Of a stretch of 9,787 nt of DNA, positions 1 through 6,417 are shown piece after piece. The DNA is taken from positions 1-9,787 of the forward strand of contig CAYJEV010000068.1 of assembly GCA_964369265.1 (NCBI GenBank), written 5' to 3'. The position numbers and the translations under genes are program-made. The notes below the pieces were generated by a model. It did not search any database. It saw nothing but the letters and a program-made list of their open reading frames with translations, and was not told where the DNA came from. The stretch is from DAMCAP01 sp964369265. Lineage in GTDB: Bacteria > Bacillota > Clostridia > Oscillospirales > Ruminococcaceae. The number at the start of each line of letters is the position of its first letter. Position 1 is the first letter of the stretch.

Positions 1-46
1 GATGGGTGGGGACGGAAAGTGCGCTCCCTTGTTTAGGGGCTAGTTA

Positions 47-125
47 AGCTTTCACCCTGTCGTCATTCCAGTTTTTGTTGTGAATGGTACGTTTTGGTGC
101 TTGTTTTATTTTGTAGGTGAAAGCT
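47..125. repeat. Perfect 10-bp inverted repeat with nested stem
   Basis: AGCTTTCACC at 47-56 is the exact reverse complement of GGTGAAAGCT at 116-125. Inside it, CATTC (64-68) can pair with GAATG (82-86), so an RNA from either strand could form a nested stem. CTTTCACCCT recurs as a direct repeat at 274-283. CATTCAC at 267-273 is complementary to GTGAATG at 80-86. The arrangement is visible; its function is unknown. Confidence 0.6.
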
Positions 126-145
126 GTTTAGTTTTTAAAGAATTT

Positions 146-211
146 CGCTTTCTGCGGAAAGCGCCAAAGGGGCAGCCCTTTGATGCTGAAATTTTTTGAA
201 AAAAATTTAGC
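146..211. repeat. Three adjacent hairpins
   Basis: Hairpin 1 pairs CGCTTTC (146-152) with GAAAGCG (157-163) around the loop TGCG. Hairpin 2 pairs CAAAGGG (165-171) with CCCTTTG (176-182) around GCAG. Hairpin 3 is AT-rich: GCT then AAATTTTT (185-196) pairs with AAAAATTT then AGC (201-211), with G188 bulged. The close packing suggests a folded RNA or a REP-like element. A terminator for a gene left of the window is possible, but no T run directly follows the GC-rich stems. Confidence 0.55.
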
Positions 212-348
212 AAAACTTTATGTAAGCCTAGCGGAACACTGAAAGTTTACTGCGAAACCCTTTAGTCATTCACCTTTCACCCTTATTCTAATTAAAGCCT
301 GACGACGGAACATTCAAAAAAGCTCATCTCATTTTAGTGCAAAATCTC

Positions 349-376
349 TTTACAATCACTAGAATTATGCTATAAT
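349..376 (+). promoter_or_regulatory. Sigma-A-type promoter of the fumarase operon
   Basis: TTTACA (349-354) and a perfect TATAAT (371-376) are separated by 16 bases. A TG one base before the -10 (368-369) makes it an extended -10. The expected start near 383 leaves a short leader of about 28 bases ending in GGAGG (402-406), four bases before the ATG. Confidence 0.75.
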
Positions 377-410
377 TACTATATACGCAACTAAATAAAG
401 TGGAGGACAT

Positions 411-1250
411 ATGAGAGAAATAAATGTTAACGAGATAACCGATAAAGTAAGAAAACTTTGTATTGAGGCTAATTATGTTCTGCCTGATGATATAAAAAAC
501 TGCATAAATAAGGCAAGAGCTGCCGAAGACGGCGAAGTTGCTAAAAATGTGCTTGATAATATTATAGAAAACTATAAAATTGCAGAAACCGAAAGAGTGC
601 CAATCTGCCAAGATACTGGTATGGCTTGTGTCTTTTTAGAGATAGGTCAAGAAGTTGCTATTGTTGGTGGCAGCTTAACCAATGCTGTTAATGAAGGCGT
701 TAGACAAGGCTATAAAGAAGGCTATCTGCGAAACTCCGTTGCAGAACCTATACATAGAAAAAACACAGGCGACAACACCCCTGCACTTATCTATACCGAA
801 ATCGTTGCTGGAGATAAAATTAAGCTTACCGTTGCTCCAAAAGGCTTTGGTAGCGAAAACATGAGCAAAATCGCTATGCTAAAACCTTCTGCTGGTTTAG
901 AGGGCGTTAAAGAGTTCATAATAAATACAGTCAAAGAAGCAGGTCCTAACCCATGCCCTCCAATTGTTGTTGGTGTTGGTATTGGCGGAAGCTTTGATAA
1001 GGCAGCAACTCTGGCTAAAAAAGCCATTATGAGAAGTGCCGAGGAGAGAAATGCCGATAAATTCTATAGCGATTTAGAAGAAGAGCTTCTATTAACTATA
1101 AATGACTTAGGCATTGGGCCTCAAGGCTTTGGAGGAAGAACAACAGCCCTCGCTGTTAATATCGAAACCTACCCAACACATATCGCATCTTTGCCATGTG
1201 CAGTTAATATAAACTGCCATGTTACACGACACATAACGGAGGTAATTTAA
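411..1250 (+). CDS. fumA: Class I Fe-S fumarate hydratase, alpha subunit
   Basis: This is the N-terminal half of an oxygen-sensitive [4Fe-4S] hydratase that interconverts fumarate and (S)-malate in the cytoplasm. The 279 residues match the usual size of the separate alpha subunit. Three cysteines in the places expected for the cluster are visible: C66 in PICQDTG, C182 in NPCPPIVVG and C269 in INCHVTRH. In this family the fourth iron stays free to bind substrate. The start at 411 has GGAGG four bases upstream. The beta subunit follows after three bases, so the two are co-translated. L(+)-tartrate dehydratase shares the architecture and cannot be fully excluded. The neighbouring C4/propionate genes favour fumarase. 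The symbol is used for the two-subunit clostridial-type enzyme; some databases call it ttdA. Confidence 0.9.
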   Translation: MREINVNEITDKVRKLCIEANYVLPDDIKNCINKARAAEDGEVAKNVLDNIIENYKIAETERVPICQDTGMACVFLEIGQEVAIVGGSLTNAVNEGVRQGYKEGYLRNSVAEPIHRKNTGDNTPALIYTEIVAGDKIKLTVAPKGFGSENMSKIAMLKPSAGLEGVKEFIINTVKEAGPNPCPPIVVGVGIGGSFDKAATLAKKAIMRSAEERNADKFYSDLEEELLLTINDLGIGPQGFGGRTTALAVNIETYPTHIASLPCAVNINCHVTRHITEVI

Positions 1251-1253
1251 GAT

Positions 1254-1814
1254 ATGGCAATTAATTTAACCACTCCCCTAACTAAGGATAAAACAAAGGC
1301 TTTAAAAGCTGGCGAAACAGTTTATCTAACAGGCGAAATCTATACTTCTCGTGATGCTGGGCACAAAAGAATATGCGAAATGATAGCTAATGGCGAAAAA
1401 CTGCCTTTTGAAATAGAAGATAGTATAATTTATTATGTTGGGCCAACTCCTGCAAAGCCTGGTAAGGTAATTGGCAGTGCTGGGCCAACAACAAGCGGAA
1501 GAATGGATGCATACTCCCCAACACTCATTAAGCTTGGTGCTAGAGGGATGATAGGCAAAGGCGAAAGAAATGACGAAGTTAAGTCGACTATAAAAGAGCA
1601 TACTGGTGTGTATTTTGCTGCTATTGGTGGCGCTGGGGCATTGATGGCAAAGAGCATTGTTTCAGCAGAAGTAATTGCTTTTGAAGAGCTAGGGGCTGAG
1701 GCGTTAAGACGACTTAAAGTCGAAAATATGCCTTTAACTGTTGTGATCGACTCTGAAGGAAATAATTTATATGAATTTGGTAGAAGTGAATATCTAAAGA
1801 ATAGGAGGAAATAG
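1254..1814 (+). CDS. fumB: Class I Fe-S fumarate hydratase, beta subunit
   Basis: This is the C-terminal half of the class I fumarase, completing the active site with the alpha subunit. At 186 residues it has normal length for a separate beta subunit. Family-conserved stretches are SRDAGHKR (32-39), GPTTSGRMD (77-85) and GKG (101-103), with a glycine-rich AAIGGAGAL at 122-130. The TTxxRMD segment belongs to the substrate-binding and catalytic region in characterised class I fumarases. A GGAGG (1238-1242) inside the end of the alpha gene precedes the ATG by 11 bases. The regulator gene starts one base after this stop codon, so all three genes are probably on one mRNA. Tartrate dehydratase beta is the alternative, judged less likely from context. 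Confidence 0.9.
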   Translation: MAINLTTPLTKDKTKALKAGETVYLTGEIYTSRDAGHKRICEMIANGEKLPFEIEDSIIYYVGPTPAKPGKVIGSAGPTTSGRMDAYSPTLIKLGARGMIGKGERNDEVKSTIKEHTGVYFAAIGGAGALMAKSIVSAEVIAFEELGAEALRRLKVENMPLTVVIDSEGNNLYEFGRSEYLKNRRK

Positions 1815-1815
1815 T

Positions 1816-2181
1816 ATGAGCATTTATAAATCAGGCGAGGACTATTTAGAGGCTATCTTGATGTTGCAAAAACGCATAGGTAGAGTTAGGTCAATTGACA
1901 TTGTTAATGAGCTGGAGTATAGCAAACCTAGTGTTAGCATAGCGATGAAAAAACTTCGTGAAACAGGTTATATTGTGGTTGAGGGCGATGGAAGCATTAT
2001 TTTAACCGATAAAGGCTTAGAAATTGCAACTCAAATTTATAATAGACACGAAACTATAACCGAGTTCTTAATTAAGATTGGTGTTAGTGAAGAAATAGCA
2101 AGGGACGATGCTTGTAAAATTGAGCATACTCTTTCTGAAGAAACCTTCAAAAAGCTTCAAGAGCATGTAAAAACCTTTTAA
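1816..2181 (+). CDS. DtxR/MntR-family metal-dependent transcriptional repressor
   Basis: This 121-residue protein has the N-terminal winged helix (about 1-65, with SKPSVSIAMKKLRETGYI as recognition helix and following strand) and the metal-binding dimerisation domain (about 70-121). It lacks the SH3-like third domain of long DtxR/IdeR proteins. Compared with Bacillus subtilis MntR, the visible ligand positions are D9, E12, H78, E103 and H104. The position of MntR E99 is C100, as in DtxR C102. The site therefore mixes manganese-type and iron-type residues, and the metal cannot be assigned. The gene begins one base after the fumarase beta stop, with AGGAGG inside that gene, so it is coupled to the fumarase. 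It is slightly shorter at the C terminus than MntR (142 residues). A terminator follows. Iron sensing linked to the Fe-S fumarase is my inference. Confidence 0.87.
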   Translation: MSIYKSGEDYLEAILMLQKRIGRVRSIDIVNELEYSKPSVSIAMKKLRETGYIVVEGDGSIILTDKGLEIATQIYNRHETITEFLIKIGVSEEIARDDACKIEHTLSEETFKKLQEHVKTF

Positions 2182-2217
2182 AAACTCTCTAAAGCGGCCA
2201 ATACAATACTATAAAAC

Positions 2218-2252
2218 AAAAACATCGCCGAAATAATGGGCGATGTTTTTTT
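2218..2252 (+). terminator. Rho-independent terminator of the fumarase-regulator operon
   Basis: CATCGCC (2223-2229) pairs with GGCGATG (2239-2245) around a nine-base loop, followed by seven T. The preceding A run (2218-2222) extends the stem against the T tract and lets the structure also work in the opposite direction. It lies 37 bases past the repressor stop codon. Confidence 0.88.
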
Positions 2253-2305
2253 ATCAATATTCTTCTTGTTTAAACATAAATTTCTCTATACTTTAAATAA
2301 TTTAA

Positions 2306-2333
2306 AAGCTGGTGCAAAAAATCGCACCAGCTT
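2306..2333 (-). terminator. Rho-independent terminator of the leftward operon
   Basis: AAGCTGGTGC (2306-2315) pairs perfectly with GCACCAGCTT (2324-2333) around an eight-base loop. Read leftward, the stem is followed by TTTT and AT-rich sequence. It sits 14 bases past the stop codon of the epimerase gene. With the neighbouring terminator it forms a back-to-back pair between convergent operons. Confidence 0.88.
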
Positions 2334-2347
2334 AATTATTTTACTTA

Positions 2348-2752
2348 TTATCCGTTTCTCTCGCAAAGCTCAATTAGAACTCCGCCAGTGGACTTTGGAT
2401 GAAGGAATGCAATTCTAGCGCCGCCAGCTCCGTATCTTGGAGTTTCGTCAATAAGGCGAACACCCTTCTCTTTCATTTCAGCTAAAGCAGCCTCAATGTT
2501 GTCAACTCTGATAGCGATATGCTGAATGCCCTCGCCCTTCTTTTCGATGAACTTAGCGATAGGGCCGTCTGGAGAAGTGCTTTCTAAAAGCTCAACCTCG
2601 CTATCTCCGCAAGGGAAGAAAGCAACCTTAACCTTCTGCTCTTCAACAGTTTCAACACCATGGCTCTTTAGCCCTAGAGCCTCATATACCTTAGAAGCCT
2701 CCTCTAAGCTATTAACAGCAATACCAATATGATCAATTCTAGTTGGATTCAT
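2348..2752 (-). CDS. mce: Methylmalonyl-CoA epimerase
   Basis: This vicinal-oxygen-chelate (glyoxalase-fold) enzyme interconverts (R)- and (S)-methylmalonyl-CoA, linking the mutase to biotin-dependent carboxylation or decarboxylation. The 134 residues are the normal length. Two tandem VOC modules are visible, each opening with a metal-binding histidine: DHIGIAV with H8 and QHIAIRV with H78. The other candidate ligands are Q39 (EEQKVKVAF) and E128 (LIELCE), the His/Gln/His/Glu set known from the Propionibacterium enzyme. The start has AGGAG about eight bases upstream, overlapping the stop codon of the MeaB gene, so translation is probably coupled. It is the last gene of the leftward operon. 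Another VOC enzyme is possible in principle, but the context makes that unlikely. Confidence 0.95.
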   Translation of the reverse strand: MNPTRIDHIGIAVNSLEEASKVYEALGLKSHGVETVEEQKVKVAFFPCGDSEVELLESTSPDGPIAKFIEKKGEGIQHIAIRVDNIEAALAEMKEKGVRLIDETPRYGAGGARIAFLHPKSTGGVLIELCERNG

Positions 2753-2764
2753 AACTTTATCTCC

Positions 2765-3718
2765 TTATTTATCAAAATTCATGCTTTCAAGTATCGTTTC
2801 TGAAACGCTAAACGGATCATTGTTTCCAGCAAGCACATCTTCAGTTAAACTATCAAGCATACCAGAGTTTTCAGCAGTCGCATCAACTCTTCTTAAAAAT
2901 CTATCAAGAATTATATTCTTAATCTCAAGCTTTAAATTCCTATGTCTGCGCTTATTTAAAATGCCATTTTGTTTGTTATATTCGAGTATCTCAAGAATGC
3001 TTTCGCAAAGCACCTCGACATTCTCCCCTGTTTGCGCAACAGTCTTAATAACCGGAGGACGCACCCCCTCAAACTCGCCTTTAAGGTCTAGCATCATATT
3101 AAGTTCAGTTACAACTCTTTCAACACCATCTCTATCTGCCTTGTTGACACAAAAAACATCGCCTATCTCCATAAGCCCAGCTTTTATTGCCTGTATGTCA
3201 TCCCCCATTCCTGGGATATTAACAATAGTTACAAGGTCAGCAAGCTTTATAATGTCAACCTCAGACTGCCCAACACCAACAGTTTCAATAAAGATAACAT
3301 CGCAACCAAAGGCATCCAAAACTCTAACAGCGCTCATTGTATGCTTAGCAAGTCCACCAAGCTGACCTCTAGTGCCCATAGAGCGAATAAAAACTCCCTC
3401 GTCGGTTGCAATATCATTCATTCTGATTCTATCTCCCAAAATAGCTCCGCCAGAAAACGGGCTTGTTGGGTCAACTGCAATAATGCCAACCCTCTTGCCC
3501 TTAGCTCTAAGCGCTTTTGTTAGCTTATCAGTCAGCGTTGATTTACCTGAACCAGGAGCTCCTGTTATACCAATAACAGAAGCTCTGGAAGTGTGTTTAA
3601 AGAGCTGTTTTAAAATTTCTGTTGCATCTTTATCCTCATTCTCGACTAATGAGATAACTCTCGAAGTTAGCCTAACATTAGATGATAAGACAGCATCAAC
3701 ATATTCTTTTACAGTCAT
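2765..3718 (-). CDS. meaB: MeaB/ArgK-type G-protein chaperone of methylmalonyl-CoA mutase
   Basis: This P-loop GTPase of the G3E/SIMIBI class gates B12 cofactor loading and protects the mutase from inactivation. Its 317 residues are typical. Visible motifs are Walker A GAPGSGKS (53-60), GDRIRM (95-100), the switch segment ETVGVGQSE (145-153) and the guanine-specificity motif NKAD (192-195). The C-terminal portion (about 255-317) is the helical dimerisation region of the family. It was formerly misnamed as an arginine/ornithine transport ATPase. It lies eight bases after the B12-binding subunit gene. Its ribosome binding site is weak (AAAGAGA upstream), so translation may depend on coupling. 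Position between the mutase and the epimerase supports MeaB over the related hydrogenase or urease GTPases. Confidence 0.95.
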   Translation of the reverse strand: MTVKEYVDAVLSSNVRLTSRVISLVENEDKDATEILKQLFKHTSRASVIGITGAPGSGKSTLTDKLTKALRAKGKRVGIIAVDPTSPFSGGAILGDRIRMNDIATDEGVFIRSMGTRGQLGGLAKHTMSAVRVLDAFGCDVIFIETVGVGQSEVDIIKLADLVTIVNIPGMGDDIQAIKAGLMEIGDVFCVNKADRDGVERVVTELNMMLDLKGEFEGVRPPVIKTVAQTGENVEVLCESILEILEYNKQNGILNKRRHRNLKLEIKNIILDRFLRRVDATAENSGMLDSLTEDVLAGNNDPFSVSETILESMNFDK

Positions 3719-3726
3719 AATAATTT

Positions 3727-4125
3727 CTATCTCTTTAGGTTGTTTTTGATGAACTCAATTGTCACACTAGTATCAGTACCTGGTGTGAAAATTTCAGCTA
3801 GCCCATTCTCTTTTAGGAAAGGAATATCCTCCTCTGGGATAACTCCGCCACCAACTACAAGAATGTCGTTAACGCCCTTCTCCTCAAGCAGCTTAGTAAC
3901 ACGAGGGAATAAGTTGTTGTGCGCGCCAGAAAGAATGCTCATTGCAAGAACATCAACGTCCTCTTGAATTGCAGCAGCGACAATTTGCTCTGGAGTTTGT
4001 CTAAGCCCAGTATAAATAACCTCCATACCAGCTTCTCTTAAAGCTCTAGCAACAACCTTTGCTCCTCTATCATGTCCATCAAGGCCTGGCTTTGCAACCA
4101 GTACACGAATTGTTTTTTCACTCAT
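3727..4125 (-). CDS. mcmA2: Methylmalonyl-CoA mutase, B12-binding small subunit
   Basis: This 132-residue protein is a complete stand-alone B12-binding Rossmann domain. The base-off/His-on signature DxHxxG is visible as D16-G-H18-D-R-G21, with H18 expected to coordinate cobalt. SILSGAH (about 83-89) and VVGGGVIPEED (about 105-115) match the other cofactor-contacting loops. In many bacteria this domain is the C terminus of one long mutase chain. Here it is a separate gene 20 bases after the large subunit, as in archaeal and some anaerobic bacterial enzymes. AGGAG lies eight bases before the start. Small subunits of isobutyryl- or 2-hydroxyisobutyryl-CoA mutases look alike, so the specificity call rests on the large subunit. 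Confidence 0.94.
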   Translation of the reverse strand: MSEKTIRVLVAKPGLDGHDRGAKVVARALREAGMEVIYTGLRQTPEQIVAAAIQEDVDVLAMSILSGAHNNLFPRVTKLLEEKGVNDILVVGGGVIPEEDIPFLKENGLAEIFTPGTDTSVTIEFIKNNLKR

Positions 4126-4145
4126 AATTGTTCTCCTATCTATAA

Positions 4146-5804
4146 TTATAGCATTGCAGCAGCAACATACTCACCAAACTCATCTCTCATAACTTGGCAT
4201 ACCTCGCCTAAAGTTGCGTATTGACGCACACAATCAAGGATGTATGGCATTAAGTTATCCTCAGAGTTACAAGCAGTTCTAAGAGCAGCAAGCTTCTCTT
4301 CAACAAGCTTGTTATCACGAGATTCCTTTAGCTCAGCAATTTTCTTCTTTTGCATAACTTCAACAGCTGGGTCAACACGAAGCAGTCCTTTTGGAGCTTC
4401 TTCCTTGATTTGGAATTGGTTAACACCAACAACAATTCTCTCCTTAGACTCAACAGCTTTTTGATGTTGATAAGCAGAATCCATAATCTCTTGTTGGATA
4501 TATCCCTTCTCGATAGCCTTTGGCGCTCCGCCTAAAGCATCAATCTTAGCAATATACTCCTCAGCCTCTTTGATGATACGATCAGTTGTAGCTTCAACAT
4601 AGTAAGAGCCAGCAAGTGGGTCAACTGTGTCAGCAACACCAGACTCATGAGCAACAATTTGTTGAGTTCTTAGTGCAATTCTAACAGACTCTTCTGTTGG
4701 AAGCGCAAGAGCCTCATCTCTAGAGTTAGTGTGAAGTGATTGCGTACCGCCCATAACAGCAGCAAGAGTTTGAATAGCAACACGAATGATGTTGTTATCA
4801 GGTTGTTGAGCAGTTAGAGTACAACCAGCAGTTTGTGTGTGGAACTTAAGAGCTAAAGATTTAGGGCTTTTTGCATTAAATCTCTCTTTCATAATCTTAG
4901 CCCAAAGCTTTCTAGCAGCTCTAAACTTACCAACTTCCTCTAGTAGGTCGTTGTGTGCGTTGAAGAAGAAGGATAGACGAGGTGCAAAGTCATCAACGTC
5001 TAGCCCAGCCTTAATAGCAGCATCAACATAAGCAATACCGTCAGCTAAAGTAAAAGCAACTTCTTGTGCAGCACTAGAACCAGCCTCACGAATGTGGTAA
5101 CCGGAGATGGAGATTGTGTTCCATTGTGGTACATTCTTTGAGCAGTATTCAAAAATGTTTGTGATTAGTCGCATAGATGGCGCTGGCGGGAAGATGTATG
5201 TTCCACGAGCGATATATTCTTTTAGAATATCGTTTTGGATAGTACCTCTTAGTTGATCAGCAGAAACGCCTTGCTTTTCAGCAACAGCGATGTACATAGC
5301 AAGAAGCACACCAGCTGGAGCGTTGATTGTCATAGAAGTGGAAACCTTATCAAGCGGAATACCATCAAATAGAATTTCCATGTCTTTTAGTGAGTCAATA
5401 GCAACACCAACCTTACCAACTTCGCCCTCAGAAAGAGTGTGGTCGGAGTCATATCCGATTTGTGTTGGAAGGTCAAAAGCAACAGACAGACCCATAGAGC
5501 CTTGCTCAATTAGGAATTTATATCTATTGTTAGACTCCTCAGCAGTTGCAAATCCAGCATACTGACGCATTGTCCAAAAACGTCCTCTATACATTGTTGT
5601 TTGAACGCCTCTTGTGAATGGATATTCTCCAGGGAAGCCAATATCCTCTAGCGGATCAATATGCGCAATATCCTCTGGAGTGTATAGGCGCTTAACCACA
5701 CTATTACCACCAGAAATGAATGTTACCTTACGTTCTTTATTCTTCTCAAGCCCTTTTTGAACCTTAGAATCCCAAGCTTCTAATCTCTCTTTAAACTTTG
5801 ACAT
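4146..5804 (-). CDS. mcmA1: Methylmalonyl-CoA mutase, large (substrate-binding) subunit
   Basis: This TIM-barrel subunit catalyses the adenosylcobalamin-dependent rearrangement between succinyl-CoA and (R)-methylmalonyl-CoA. It is 552 residues from the chosen ATG and ends before the B12 domain, which is a separate protein. By motif alignment from memory to the Propionibacterium enzyme, the key residues are conserved: Y82 in RQYAGF (Y89), Q190 in TIQN (Q197), R200 in YIARGTYIFPP (R207) and Y236-H237 in SISGYH (Y243-H244). Isobutyryl-CoA mutase has Phe and Gln at the Y89 and R207 positions, so this points to methylmalonyl-CoA. I chose 5804 because GGAGG lies at 5810-5814, five bases upstream. 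The frame stays open to an ATG at 5843, but that start would bury this site inside the gene. It lies 76 bases after the oxidoreductase gamma gene. Confidence 0.95.
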   Translation of the reverse strand: MSKFKERLEAWDSKVQKGLEKNKERKVTFISGGNSVVKRLYTPEDIAHIDPLEDIGFPGEYPFTRGVQTTMYRGRFWTMRQYAGFATAEESNNRYKFLIEQGSMGLSVAFDLPTQIGYDSDHTLSEGEVGKVGVAIDSLKDMEILFDGIPLDKVSTSMTINAPAGVLLAMYIAVAEKQGVSADQLRGTIQNDILKEYIARGTYIFPPAPSMRLITNIFEYCSKNVPQWNTISISGYHIREAGSSAAQEVAFTLADGIAYVDAAIKAGLDVDDFAPRLSFFFNAHNDLLEEVGKFRAARKLWAKIMKERFNAKSPKSLALKFHTQTAGCTLTAQQPDNNIIRVAIQTLAAVMGGTQSLHTNSRDEALALPTEESVRIALRTQQIVAHESGVADTVDPLAGSYYVEATTDRIIKEAEEYIAKIDALGGAPKAIEKGYIQQEIMDSAYQHQKAVESKERIVVGVNQFQIKEEAPKGLLRVDPAVEVMQKKKIAELKESRDNKLVEEKLAALRTACNSEDNLMPYILDCVRQYATLGEVCQVMRDEFGEYVAAAML

Positions 5805-5820
5805 ATAAACCTCCATATAT

Positions 5821-5878
5821 ACTTTTATGCAACAATGACACACTCTTACTTTTTATGCAAGAGAGTGCCATATGTTAA
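5821..5878 (-). promoter_or_regulatory. Leader of the mutase genes: direct repeat and possible weak promoter
   Basis: Read leftward, TTGCATAAAAAGT (5860-5848) recurs as TTGCATAAAAGT (5832-5821), a spacing of about 28 bases. CACTCT (5841-5846) can pair with AGAGTG (5862-5867), but no T run follows, so it is not a convincing terminator. A TTAACA at 5878-5873 with TAAAAA at 5855-5850 (17-base spacer) is a possible weak internal promoter. The mutase genes may be partly independent of the upstream oxidoreductase genes. Confidence 0.35.
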
Positions 5879-5880
5879 AG

Positions 5881-6417
5881 CTACTTTAATTCGTCAGCGA
5901 ATTTGAAACCTGCATCAATAGCCTTTTGATTTAGTTCTTCAGTACCCTTAGGAATTCTATTCATAAGAGCCTCTGTCGCAGACTCACGACTAACAATATT
6001 TGTAAATCCAACTAAAAATCCAAGAGCAACAACATTTGCAACAATTGGCTTTAGCTCATTATTAGCAGTATCTAAAATGCTAACCTTAACAATTTTCTTA
6101 TCGCTAGCAGAAGTATCAACACTGCTGTCGCAGATGATAGTTGTGGAAGCATCAGCAGTTAAACCAAAAATTCTAAACGCTTCGTTAGTTAGGCAAAGCA
6201 GATAGTTTGGAGTTGTAGCCTTTGGATGGTCAATTTCCACATCAGAAATAACAACCTCTGCTCTTGATGCGCCGCCACGAGCCTCAGGGCCGTAGCTTTG
6301 AGATTGTAGTGCGAATTTATTGTCAAGGATAGCAGCCTCAGCAAGGATGATACCAGCAGTTATTATTCCTTGTCCGCCAGAACCGCTAAGACGAAATTCA
6401 GTACGAGCATTACTCAT
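5881..6417 (-). CDS. korC: 2-oxoacid:ferredoxin oxidoreductase, gamma subunit
   Basis: This is the gamma-domain subunit (about 178 residues, normal length) of a thiamine-diphosphate- and CoA-dependent 2-oxoacid:ferredoxin oxidoreductase. The family glycine-rich opening SGSGGQGI is at 10-17, and the conserved QSYGPEARGG lies near residues 40-49. In these enzymes the gamma domain takes part in CoA binding. Its start codon overlaps the stop of the beta gene by one base (TAATG), with GGAGG nine bases upstream, a sign of translational coupling. It is the last of four subunit genes in the order delta, alpha, beta, gamma. The substrate is inferred to be 2-oxoglutarate from the subunit pattern and the succinyl-CoA-using genes next door. 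Branched-chain 2-oxoacids are the alternative. Confidence 0.88.
   Translation of the reverse strand: MSNARTEFRLSGSGGQGIITAGIILAEAAILDNKFALQSQSYGPEARGGASRAEVVISDVEIDHPKATTPNYLLCLTNEAFRIFGLTADASTTIICDSSVDTSASDKKIVKVSILDTANNELKPIVANVVALGFLVGFTNIVSRESATEALMNRIPKGTEELNQKAIDAGFKFADELK

Larger units (their letters stand above)
1..348. other. Gene-free, structured, GC-rich intergenic region
   Basis: I find no credible coding frame on either strand. The first 60 bases contain 33 G/C by hand count, against 17 of 60 for 8761-8820 in the other large intergenic region. The stretch carries a 10-bp inverted repeat (47-56/116-125), a 10-nt direct repeat (49-58 and 274-283), a GTCATTC direct repeat (62-68 and 265-271), a GACGGAA direct repeat (11-17 and 304-310), a 7-bp complementary pair (59-65/300-306) and three adjacent hairpins (146-211). 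It could be a structured RNA, a genomic repeat element or a decayed gene. Nothing in it names a known family to me. Confidence 0.6.

Noticed and set aside
44..199. An open frame of 51 codons on the + strand ending at TGA 197-199
   Set aside because: It has no ATG and no ribosome binding site and lies across inverted repeats and hairpins, which by themselves give patterned sequence. It may be a decayed gene but cannot be supported as a CDS.
411..1814. L(+)-tartrate dehydratase instead of fumarase
   Set aside because: The fold and motifs are shared and the sequence alone cannot fully separate them. No tartrate transporter or regulator is present, while the neighbouring pathway uses C4-dicarboxylates.
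2781..3365. A 194-codon frame on the + strand, and a further one at 3372-3749
   Set aside because: Both are antisense to the MeaB gene, which has complete GTPase motifs. They have no plausible ribosome binding site or family features.
5805..5843. A longer start for the mutase large subunit at 5843
   Set aside because: The extra 13 residues would begin within the hairpin of the leader, and the GGAGG at 5810-5814 is ideally placed for the ATG at 5804. No good site precedes 5843.
5841..5867. Hairpin between the oxidoreductase gamma and mutase genes as a terminator
   Set aside because: The stem is only six Watson-Crick pairs with a large loop, and read leftward it is followed by TGTCATTG, not a T run.
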